Positions 55,592 through 62,363 of a DNA stretch of 64,000 nucleotides are shown here, in pieces. The DNA comes from Shewanella sp. ANA-3 (GTDB taxonomy: Bacteria > Pseudomonadota > Gammaproteobacteria > Enterobacterales > Shewanellaceae). The first letter of the stretch is position 1; each line of letters opens with the position of its first letter. The notes under the pieces are model-generated. The model saw only the letters and a list, made by a program, of their open reading frames with translations. It was not told where the DNA came from and did no database searches. The position numbers were made by a program, and so were the translations under genes. The DNA is taken from positions 1,364,001 to 1,428,000 of the forward strand of contig NC_008577.1 of assembly GCF_000203935.1 (NCBI RefSeq), in the 5' to 3' direction.

Positions 55592-56074
55592 CTAAGATTT
55601 TTTTATCTGTTGCTCGCGCATCTGCCGCAAGGCGGTTGGCAAAGCATAGTGTTGTTCAATTAAAAAACGGATCAATTTAGATTTGGAAATGTCACTTTCT
55701 TCAGAGAGCTTGGCTAAATGGCTGATTGCCGCTTCACTCAACGAAAACGTGGCTTTACGATAATGCGGCCTTTCCTCTTCATGGTTCGCATCCTGCTGCA
55801 TCGATGCCGTTTTAGGCCGATGCAAAGTCACCACATTGGAAGTATCTAACTTGACTTCAAATGGTGCGACTTCAAGTGGTGCGACTTCAAGCGGCGCCGC
55901 TTGAAGCGGTAATTCTTTCACTAATTCCATCGCCGCCAATGAGCCGCCGGTACTTGGGAGACGGTTTTCTCCCATGGCATAGAGGGTCGCGGCGTCAATA
56001 AACTCATCGAGGGAGAGGGGCTGTGCGCCTCCCCTAGATGGCATAGCGTTTTTCTTGAGGTCGCTGAGTCCCAT
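55592..56074 (-). CDS. ParA-partner protein with C-terminal ribbon-helix-helix
   Basis: A 160-residue protein. The N-terminal half is flexible, including a tandem motif APLEV-APLEV-APFEV at about 60-75. The C-terminal third reads HYRKATFSLSEAAISHLAKLSEESDISKSKLIRFLIEQHY, a ribbon-helix-helix pattern. It overlaps the parA gene by 41 bases. An RHH partner of a ParA ATPase is the arrangement of ParG-type partition systems. I do not recognise a named family. Confidence 0.7.
   Translation of the reverse strand: MGLSDLKKNAMPSRGGAQPLSLDEFIDAATLYAMGENRLPSTGGSLAAMELVKELPLQAAPLEVAPLEVAPFEVKLDTSNVVTLHRPKTASMQQDANHEEERPHYRKATFSLSEAAISHLAKLSEESDISKSKLIRFLIEQHYALPTALRQMREQQIKKS
55854..55909. repeat. Tandem 15-base repeat inside the RHH gene
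   Basis: Three units (55854-55868, 55869-55883, 55884-55898) plus a partial fourth, each close to ACTTCAAGTGGTGCG, encode the APLEV repeats. Unit number could vary between strains. Confidence 0.8.
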
Positions 56075-56816
56075 ATTGTCCTCTCAGATGATTCGGCTGA
56101 GGTTGATTCATCGCGGCACGATGCGCGGCCATTGGTGTGCTTGGTCTGAGTAAGGCCGTTAATGAGGCGGCGCAGTCCACTTGGAACATTTCACAGGCGA
56201 TAGCACGAATTTCGGTGGCGGCTTTACCCTTAGGTTCTATCTCGATAACAGATAACCCTGACTCTTCGCTGTCATCATAGATATTACGGCTATAGGTAAT
56301 CGCATCTAATACATTGATATCGTAGGTTTTGCAGACCTCTTTGGCCTCTAAAATACGGTTCGCTTGATTCGGCAGGTTAGGGCATTGGGTGATAACGAAG
56401 GAGGCGTGCAGCTTGGGGTTAATCATCTTACAAGTTGCGACGATATCATCCATATGACTCACGGTTTTTAAGTCGCGGCGTTTTGGTCGCAGTGGCATTA
56501 AAATATGGGATGCCACTGACATAGTCGCCCTTAATGCGAGGTTATCCTGTCCACCACAATCTACGAGAACGAAGTCATAGTGCTGCTCTAAACTCAGCAA
56601 GTCATTACGGATTTTGCCATAAAGTTGCACACAGTTGATGCTAGCAAGTTTTGGATTGTTGTTTCTGGCTTGGATCCAATCGGATGTGGTGCGTTGTGGA
56701 TCGCAATCCACCATGATGACAGAGGCACCACATTCAGTGGTGAGAAATACTGCGATATTTTGTGCGAGGCAACTCTTACCGCTGCCGCCTTTTTCGCCGC
56801 CGACTAACACTATCAT
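56034..56816 (-). CDS. ParA-family ATPase
   Basis: A 260-residue ATPase of the ParA/MinD superfamily. Deviant Walker A GGEKGGSGKS at about 7-16, then MVDCDPQRTTSDWIQARNN (Walker A' region) and FVLVDCGGQDNLALRATMS (Walker B). It has no N-terminal DNA-binding domain, so it is the small ParA type. It is followed by an overlapping RHH gene and no parB. Possible roles are partition of a cellular cargo or replicon. A good sigma-70 promoter precedes it. Relation to plasmid ParA suggests an acquired module, but no mobility genes are present. Confidence 0.85.
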   Translation of the reverse strand: MIVLVGGEKGGSGKSCLAQNIAVFLTTECGASVIMVDCDPQRTTSDWIQARNNNPKLASINCVQLYGKIRNDLLSLEQHYDFVLVDCGGQDNLALRATMSVASHILMPLRPKRRDLKTVSHMDDIVATCKMINPKLHASFVITQCPNLPNQANRILEAKEVCKTYDINVLDAITYSRNIYDDSEESGLSVIEIEPKGKAATEIRAIACEMFQVDCAASLTALLRPSTPMAAHRAAMNQPQPNHLRGQYGTQRPQEKRYAI

Positions 56817-56898
56817 GACGAATTCCTCAATGCTTAGGGTATCACTTGGGCGGCTGTTATAAGTGTCGAGCTTTTACCGCACCTTGTTGTCATAAATG

Positions 56899-56927
56899 AA
56901 TGTAAACCCTATGTTAATTGAGGTCAA
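56899..56927 (-). promoter_or_regulatory. Sigma-70 promoter of the parA operon
   Basis: On the minus strand TTGACC, a 17-base spacer and TACATT; the start codon is about 80 bases downstream. Confidence 0.65.
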
Positions 56928-57347
56928 TTAGCTGATTTTTGACGTTTTTTTATAAAATGTCGCGCGATTATTATTTGACGTTACAGTGACGTGTGCCGTT
57001 TATTTGACTCTTATATCGAGCAAAGATAAATGAGGCTGATTTGTGATTAATTACATGATTTAAAATGCTTTTGTGATTCTTTTGGGCGTATTTAAGTCAG
57101 CGTCACTACTTGAGTCGAGTGCAACGATTGCCTCAGTCTTAATTCTTATATTTCTTTTATGAATATAATTTTTGGTATTTATTCTTAAATATTATTGAAA
57201 CCTTGTTGTTTGCTTTATGATTTTCAGTCGAAAGTTGTCTTGTCTCTGTTCTGTATGTCATCAAATTGCCACCTAATTCAGTTAGGATTTTCCTATTATG
57301 CCGTCTAATCACCTTGATTTTTCTACCATTCGTGAAGGGATGCCAAA
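56928..57347. other. AT-rich intergenic region
   Basis: About 420 bases between the divergent parA and GNAT genes. ACGTTACAGTGACGT at 56978-56992 is an imperfect repeat, and TTGACT (57004) with TAAATG (57027), 17 bases apart, is a weak plus-strand promoter. No clear parS-like repeats were found. Confidence 0.4.
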
Positions 57348-57806
57348 ATGGATATTAAAATGCTTATGCCTATTGAATTTGAGTTGGTTGAATCTGCACC
57401 TTTATTTCATGAGCTGCTGAATCTACGTGATGCTGCGGGGCATCCCTCTATCGGTGTGGAAATGGGGGAGGGTCATCCGTTACAGCCTTTATATTGGGTG
57501 TCGATTCGGGTGACGGGGGAACAAGAAAAAAACTCGCCGTCAATCATCGCGACCAGCTGCGTGTATGGCGATAAGGCTAACCATTTGGCGATTGAGGACT
57601 TTATTGTTTTACCTGAGTATCGTCATTTAGGCTTGGCTAGCATCATGTTAGAGCGGGTGATGACTTATATTGATGAACATGCCGCCCCAGGCACCTGTGT
57701 CAGCATCAATGTGCATGGCGAAGAGGAGCGACTCTGCGGCGATTATGGTTTTGTCTATTCTCCCTGCGCCAACCTTGGGCCGAACATGCGTAAAATCTAT
57801 TCTTAA
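57348..57806 (+). CDS. GNAT family N-acetyltransferase
   Basis: A 152-residue GNAT enzyme. The acetyl-CoA site reads IEDFIVLPEYRHLGLASIMLERVM (R-x-x-G/A motif) and the C-terminal region GDYGFVYSPCANLGPNMRK. The substrate is unknown. It lies alone in plus orientation, 400 bases after the divergent parA promoter. Confidence 0.8.
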   Translation: MDIKMLMPIEFELVESAPLFHELLNLRDAAGHPSIGVEMGEGHPLQPLYWVSIRVTGEQEKNSPSIIATSCVYGDKANHLAIEDFIVLPEYRHLGLASIMLERVMTYIDEHAAPGTCVSINVHGEEERLCGDYGFVYSPCANLGPNMRKIYS

Positions 57807-58017
57807 TCTTTATTTCCTGACTCAGGGTAAGTGGATGGCTTATCCTGAGTACGCTTGCCGGATACTTGCAGGATAATAGTCATATCGTTTTGCTTCACAA
57901 GTCACTTAGCTTGCAGTATGACCTCATGATTAAATCAACTCGTTAACTTTAGGCATTTGTCTGTCAATAGCGTAGCATCCACCTATTAGTGTGTTTTTTG
58001 TTTGAAGTGGTAATGCA

Positions 58018-58227
58018 ATGGATCAACAACAGTTTATCGATGCCGTGAATCAGGTGATGCCCTTTGGTAAATATGCCGGTCGCCGCTTACTCGAATTGCC
58101 CGAACCCTATCTAGTGTGGTTTCATCAACAGGGTTTTCCGAAGGGAAAGTTAGGGGAGCAGTTAGCGCTGATTTATGAGGTCAAACTCAACGGCCTCGAG
58201 GGCATGTTAAAACCACTGTTGAAATGA
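58018..58227 (+). CDS. DUF3820 protein
   Basis: A 69-residue protein with the DUF3820 core VMPFGKYAGRRLLELPEPYLVWFHQQGFPKGKLGEQLALIYEVK. The MPFGKYKG-type motif also occurs in exonuclease-associated domains. Function unknown. It is alone in its transcription unit. Confidence 0.88.
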   Translation: MDQQQFIDAVNQVMPFGKYAGRRLLELPEPYLVWFHQQGFPKGKLGEQLALIYEVKLNGLEGMLKPLLK

Positions 58228-58354
58228 GTTCCCCAGTGAGCGATAAAAATCCTACTTTTGCGATAAGTGTTGTATTTCGTGATAGAGATTGGCGATTTAT
58301 TACCTATGGCATGTTTTAATGCCGCATATTAGTAAAACACAAGGAACAAAAGGC

Positions 58355-58657
58355 ATGATGGCAAAATTGGTAAAATTAGCGGCTGTAGCAACATTAGCGT
58401 TAGGTATGTCAAGTGCTTGGGCACAGGGCGTCGTTCATGAAGGTACAGTTGTGGATACCATGAATGGTGGCGGCTACACCTATGTTCAAATTAAAGAAGC
58501 TGACAACACGTTTTGGGCAGCCGGCCCAGAAGCTGAAGTCAAGAAAGGCGACAAAGTGGCCGTGGTTGAGCAAATGTGGATGAATCAATTCACCAGCAAA
58601 ACCTTAAACCGCACCTTCGACAAGCTGCTGTTTGTTGGCCAAATCGAGAAGAAATAA
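58355..58657 (+). CDS. NrfJ-like exported OB-fold protein
   Basis: A 100-residue exported protein (signal peptide to about residue 23, SAWA). Mature part: GTVVDTMNGGGYTYVQIKEADNTFWAAGPEAEVKKGDKVAVVEQMWMNQFTSKTLNRTFDKLLFVGQIEKK. This is the NrfJ-type pattern often near cytochrome c nitrite reductase genes, but no such genes are here. The start at 58355 begins MMAKLVKL; the upstream frame lacks a signal. A terminator follows. Confidence 0.78.
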   Translation: MMAKLVKLAAVATLALGMSSAWAQGVVHEGTVVDTMNGGGYTYVQIKEADNTFWAAGPEAEVKKGDKVAVVEQMWMNQFTSKTLNRTFDKLLFVGQIEKK

Positions 58658-58695
58658 TCGATGTCTTAGCAACATTCATGTTGCGATGAGTTCCT

Positions 58696-58726
58696 AAACC
58701 GCCTCGCCTTGTTCGAGGCGGTTTTG
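58696..58726 (+). terminator. Terminator after the NrfJ-like gene
   Basis: AAACCGCCTCG / CGAGGCGGTTT stem with an 8-base loop followed by TTG. Confidence 0.8.
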
Positions 58727-58824
58727 TTTACAGCGGCAAACCTTTTCTTATCGTTCTGATGCTATCGCTCGAATCTAAATCACGGCAGAATATAGCGATT
58801 ATTTACACTCTTGGTTGATTACTC

Positions 58825-59346
58825 GTGTTCGCCGCTAATTCAATCGAAAAGCCAGTCGAAGTCGTCCCCTATCAGCGCTGTTATGCGCGTGCGGTGAGTG
58901 AACTCTTTCATCAGTGCGTGCATCAAATACAACATGAGCGTTATAACGCCGCGCAGCTCAAGGCTTGGTCGCAGGCGCCCCGCTCGAGTCAGCATTGGCA
59001 TTTACGCTTAAGTCGTTCCCAAGCTTGGATTATTTTGGTGACAGATGCCGCGAGCTTATCTAAGATTTGTGCAGGTTTTATCAATGTCGAAACGGATTTT
59101 CACCATAGAGGATATATAGATAGCCTCTATATTCATCCAGATTGGCAACGGCAAGGGCTGGGGGAGCGAGCTTATCGACAGCTCGAACAGTGGGCAAAAG
59201 AGCAGGGCTATTGTCAATTGAGTGCCGATGCATCTTATCTTTCCCGCGGGCTGTTTATTAAGCTCGGATTTGTCCAACAGCAGCGCAGCTATCAACAAAA
59301 ACTGGGCCAAGTGTTGCCGAGTTTTTATATGACTAAAAAACTGTAA
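58825..59346 (+). CDS. GNAT family N-acetyltransferase
   Basis: A 173-residue GNAT enzyme. Motif A is YIDSLYIHPDWQRQGLGERAYRQLEQWAKEQGY; the C-terminal SADASYLSRGLFIKLGFVQQQ is typical of the YafP-like group. The start is GTG at 58825 without a strong ribosome-binding site, so the exact N-terminus is uncertain. It is followed by a second acetyltransferase gene 63 bases on. Confidence 0.8.
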   Translation: MFAANSIEKPVEVVPYQRCYARAVSELFHQCVHQIQHERYNAAQLKAWSQAPRSSQHWHLRLSRSQAWIILVTDAASLSKICAGFINVETDFHHRGYIDSLYIHPDWQRQGLGERAYRQLEQWAKEQGYCQLSADASYLSRGLFIKLGFVQQQRSYQQKLGQVLPSFYMTKKL

Positions 59347-59409
59347 CTGAATGGGAATACATTGCCTGTGTGCCCATTGGTCATGATTAACCCATAGGAG
59401 TGGACTCCA

Positions 59410-59940
59410 ATGCAGATACGCTTATTTTCACCTCCGGATGTGGCACAGGTGGCGGCGGTATTTAATGCCAGTGTTATGGAGGGCGCGCAGGAATATTACT
59501 CGCTTACCGAACGTTTAGCTTGGGCGCAAAACCAAGGTGAGGCGCGAAGTGATGCCTACTGGCTGGCTAAGTTAGAAGACACCACTACTTGGGTGGCGCA
59601 GGAAGGCAGTAAGTTGGTTGGCTTTACCAACTTAAGGCTCTGTCCCGATAAAGAACTCAATTGTATGGTCGGCGAAGTCGATTGTCTGTTTGTCCACCCA
59701 GAATACAGCCGTGCCGGAGTGGCGACGCATCTCTATTTAGCCTTACTCGAAGAGGCTAAAAGCCGTAATCTTAAACGGCTTACCGTTGAGGCCTCCTACC
59801 AGGCGCGTCCTTTCTTTGAGAAACAGGGTTTTAATTGCATTCGCCGTAATGAACTACGTCGCTATCTGACCGCCGAAGATAAACAAAACGACAGGGCGCA
59901 GGTGTTAGTGAACTTTAGTTTGATTATGTCCTTAACATAG
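59410..59940 (+). CDS. GNAT family N-acetyltransferase
   Basis: A 176-residue GNAT enzyme. Motif A: EVDCLFVHPEYSRAGVATHLYLALLEEAKSRNLKRLTVEASYQARPFFEKQGFNCI. AGGAG lies before the start. Neighbour to another GNAT gene; the substrates are unknown and they may form a pair. Confidence 0.83.
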   Translation: MQIRLFSPPDVAQVAAVFNASVMEGAQEYYSLTERLAWAQNQGEARSDAYWLAKLEDTTTWVAQEGSKLVGFTNLRLCPDKELNCMVGEVDCLFVHPEYSRAGVATHLYLALLEEAKSRNLKRLTVEASYQARPFFEKQGFNCIRRNELRRYLTAEDKQNDRAQVLVNFSLIMSLT

Positions 59941-59980
59941 GTTTGCGCTCGAAGGGGATCCCTTTAGGCATACGCAGACC

Positions 59981-60020
59981 AATAAAAAAACCGCCTCGTT
60001 TCCTCGGCGGTTTTTTTATT
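59981..60020. terminator. Bidirectional terminator between the GNAT and pirin genes
   Basis: AATAAAAAAACCGCC / GGCGGTTTTTTTATT perfect 15-base stem with a 10-base loop, T-rich on both strands. Confidence 0.9.
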
Positions 60021-60034
60021 GGTCACAATATTCA

Positions 60035-60733
60035 TCAGGCTAAGTCAAACACCAGTGCGGTGACATAGCTGTCGGCGGCGCTAAATCGAACCACTTCTTC
60101 GGCGGTGATATGTGCGCCATCCCCTGGGGTGAGCACTTGGTCATTGACCTTAAGTGTACCTTCCACCAATTGCACATAGAGCTGACGCTGTGGCTTAAGC
60201 TGCGGCATATGCACTTGCTCTTGCGGTGTCAGCATTAAGCGATACAAGGTTGCATCTTGCTGCACTTTTAAGGTGCCATTTTCACCCGTTGGGGTGACTA
60301 CTGCGGTCAGCGCCGAGGTTTGCTCGAAGGCCTTTTGCTGATAACCCGCATCAATGCCTAAGGTATCTGGTTGGATCCAGACCTGCAAAAAGTGCAGTGA
60401 CTCAGTGTTTGATGCATTAAACTCGCTGTGGTAAATCCCTTTACCGGCGGACATTAGCTGGAACTCTCCCGCTGGTAAGGTCTTAACATTACCAAAGCTG
60501 TCCTTATGGGCTATGGTGCCTGAAATCACATAACTGATGATTTCCATGTCTTTATGACCATGGGTTTCAAACCCAGCGCCCGGCGCGACTCTGTCATCGT
60601 TAATCACTCGTAGGGAAGACACGCCCATATGCTGTGGATCGTAGTAGCTGGCAAACGAGAAGGTATGTTGGCTCTTTAACCAGCCTAAATCAGCCTGCCC
60701 ACGGTCCTGCGCTTTACGTATACGGATCATCAT
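60035..60733 (-). CDS. Pirin family protein (YhhW-like quercetinase)
   Basis: A 232-residue bicupin. The metal-binding histidines are in GFETHGHKDMEIISYVISG and the later KGIYHSEFNAS segment. YhhW-type pirins have quercetin 2,3-dioxygenase activity in vitro. It starts 7 bases after the DoxX gene stop, so the two form an operon, and a LysR gene is divergent. Confidence 0.92.
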   Translation of the reverse strand: MMIRIRKAQDRGQADLGWLKSQHTFSFASYYDPQHMGVSSLRVINDDRVAPGAGFETHGHKDMEIISYVISGTIAHKDSFGNVKTLPAGEFQLMSAGKGIYHSEFNASNTESLHFLQVWIQPDTLGIDAGYQQKAFEQTSALTAVVTPTGENGTLKVQQDATLYRLMLTPQEQVHMPQLKPQRQLYVQLVEGTLKVNDQVLTPGDGAHITAEEVVRFSAADSYVTALVFDLA

Positions 60734-60740
60734 TTCCTCC

Positions 60741-61184
60741 TTATTTTAAGCGTGCGGCTAATAGGTTGTCGGCGCTCAGTTTACCTGCACCTGATACAGC
60801 CAGAGACACAGTGGCAGCTAACAGGGCTAAACCAAACTCATAACCGTTATTGCTGAGGAACAGACCGTTACCAATGTGGACCGAGAAAATCGCGACCACC
60901 ATAGTAAAGGACAATACCAGTGCCGTTGGGCGAGTCAGTAAACCGATAATGATCAGCAAGCCACCAAAGAATTCGCTCGAGCCCGCCATCAGTGCCATTA
61001 AGTAGCCAGGGGTTAAGCCGATGGAGGCCATCCATTGTCCTGTGCCTTCTAGGCCGTAGCCACCAAACCAGCCGAAGAGTTTTTGTGAACCGTGGGCCAT
61101 GAGGATGATCCCGATAGGAATACGCAGGGCCAATGGGGCGAAGCTTGGGGCAGAGGTCAGTAATTTTGTGATAAGTGCTTTCAT
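60741..61184 (-). CDS. DoxX family membrane protein
   Basis: A 147-residue membrane protein with four helices and the DoxX signature PLALRIPIGIILMAHGSQKLFGWFGGYGLEGTGQWMA. DoxX family members are linked to redox or sulfur chemistry at the membrane. It is the first gene of the doxX-pirin operon, divergent from a LysR regulator that is its likely controller. Confidence 0.9.
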   Translation of the reverse strand: MKALITKLLTSAPSFAPLALRIPIGIILMAHGSQKLFGWFGGYGLEGTGQWMASIGLTPGYLMALMAGSSEFFGGLLIIIGLLTRPTALVLSFTMVVAIFSVHIGNGLFLSNNGYEFGLALLAATVSLAVSGAGKLSADNLLAARLK

Positions 61185-61303
61185 GGGATGTTCCTTAATT
61201 CAAATTTTTTAACTATGTCGTTAATGGGTTAGTCGGTGGAGGCTTAGCGTTAATTTCTCCATTGGTTTAAAGTTTAGTCTTGACCTTGCTGAAAGAAAAT
61301 CGG

Positions 61304-61318
61304 AACCTTTTCAAGGTT
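61304..61318. promoter_or_regulatory. Possible LysR operator
   Basis: AACCTT-TTC-AAGGTT is a perfect palindrome between the divergent doxX and LysR genes, about 30 bases before the LysR start. The LysR protein may bind here. Confidence 0.35.
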
Positions 61319-61348
61319 TATTTCAAAAAAATTGAACAAGAGGTGGCT

Positions 61349-62242
61349 ATGTTACCTGTGATGAGTCTCGATGGATTGATAGTGCTCGATGCTATTGATA
61401 AGAAAGGCAGTTTTTCGGCAGCGGCCGAGTCCTTATTCCGAGTACCATCGGCGTTGACCTACACAGTGCAGAAATTAGAGAGCGACTTAGGGGTAAAATT
61501 ATTTGAACGTAAGGGCCAGCGCGCCGAGCTAACCTTAGTTGGCCAGTTGGTATTACGCCAAGGGCGGGAGATTTTAGCCGCCACCGCAAGGCTTGAAGAG
61601 GCGGTTCGGCAACTCGAAACGGGCTGGGAGTCGGCGTTAACCTTAGCGATTGATACTGTGGTGCCCGATTTGCCACTGTTAAAACTGATTGCTGAATTTA
61701 CCGAGTTAGGTAAACAGGTGACTATTAATATCACTGAGGAGTCATTAGGTGGCGGTTGGGATGCGCTGTATTCGGGCCGCGCCGATATTGCCATTGGGGT
61801 CACCGGAGAGTTACCAAAGGGGCAATATCACTTAGTCGAAATCGGCATGCTTGAATTCGTGTTTGCCCTAGCGCCTCACCATCCCTTAGCACAGTTTGAC
61901 CATCCCATCCCGACCGAAGCCTTGTTGCAATTTCCCTCCGTGGTGGTGGCCGATAGCTCGACGGCGCTCGCGCAGCGCTCCAGTGGATTATTTGATAGTC
62001 GCCAAGTTATTCGTGTGCCGAACATGCAGACCAAGATTAAAGCCCAGCAACTTGGACTGGGTGTGGGTTATCTTCCCAAGCATTTGATCCGCGAAGAACT
62101 CGCTTCAGGCGCATTAGTTGCGTGCAAGGTTGAGATCCCAAGACCGGCGCAGCCAGTGTTTCTCGCGTGGCGCAAGGGAAATCAAGGCAAAGCGCAGGCG
62201 TGGTTTGCCGAACGTTTACCCCATTGCGACTGGTTGTTTTAG
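61349..62242 (+). CDS. LysR-family transcriptional regulator
   Basis: A 297-residue LysR regulator: the helix-turn-helix reads LIVLDAIDKKGSFSAAAESLFRVPSALTYTVQKLESDLGVKLFERKGQRAELTLVG at residues 8-65. The ligand domain follows at about 90-295. The start at 61349 follows AAGAGGTGG; upstream ATG codons would put a palindrome inside the gene. Divergent from doxX-pirin, which it probably controls; similar pairs in other bacteria use LysR proteins of this kind. Confidence 0.9.
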   Translation: MLPVMSLDGLIVLDAIDKKGSFSAAAESLFRVPSALTYTVQKLESDLGVKLFERKGQRAELTLVGQLVLRQGREILAATARLEEAVRQLETGWESALTLAIDTVVPDLPLLKLIAEFTELGKQVTINITEESLGGGWDALYSGRADIAIGVTGELPKGQYHLVEIGMLEFVFALAPHHPLAQFDHPIPTEALLQFPSVVVADSSTALAQRSSGLFDSRQVIRVPNMQTKIKAQQLGLGVGYLPKHLIREELASGALVACKVEIPRPAQPVFLAWRKGNQGKAQAWFAERLPHCDWLF

Positions 62243-62276
62243 TGAGATGTAAAGAGCACATGTTGATGTGGATTGA

Positions 62277-62320
62277 ATTAATCACAGTACTTAACCCATT
62301 GGCTAAGTACTGTGATTAAT
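62277..62320. terminator. Long perfect inverted repeat between LysR and 5'-nucleotidase genes
   Basis: Two 17-base arms (62277-62293 and 62304-62320) are perfect complements with a 10-base loop. The plus strand then has AAGAGG instead of a T run, while on the minus strand the stem ends ATTAAT. It is a strong structure between convergent genes that may act as a terminator. Confidence 0.55.
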
Positions 62321-62347
62321 TAAGAGGACAGAGTTAAGAGGACAGAG
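62320..62347 (+). repeat. 14-base tandem duplication
   Basis: TTAAGAGGACAGAG occurs twice without a gap, at 62320-62333 and 62334-62347, immediately after the inverted repeat. Confidence 0.85.
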
Positions 62348-62363
62348 CTTCGCGGCAGTGCGC

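Noticed and set aside
55854..55909. Short tandem repeats that could suggest iterons or a CRISPR-like array
   Set aside because: Units are 15 bases, in frame and coding for APLEV; there are no spacers and no cas genes.
57042..57057. TGTGATTAATTACATG as a CRP or FNR site
   Set aside because: Only the left half matches CRP well and the position is about 290 bases from the next gene.
57821..57849. Hairpin CTCAGGGTAAG/CTTATCCTGAG after the first GNAT gene
   Set aside because: No T run follows; it may be a structure in the mRNA but a terminator cannot be claimed.
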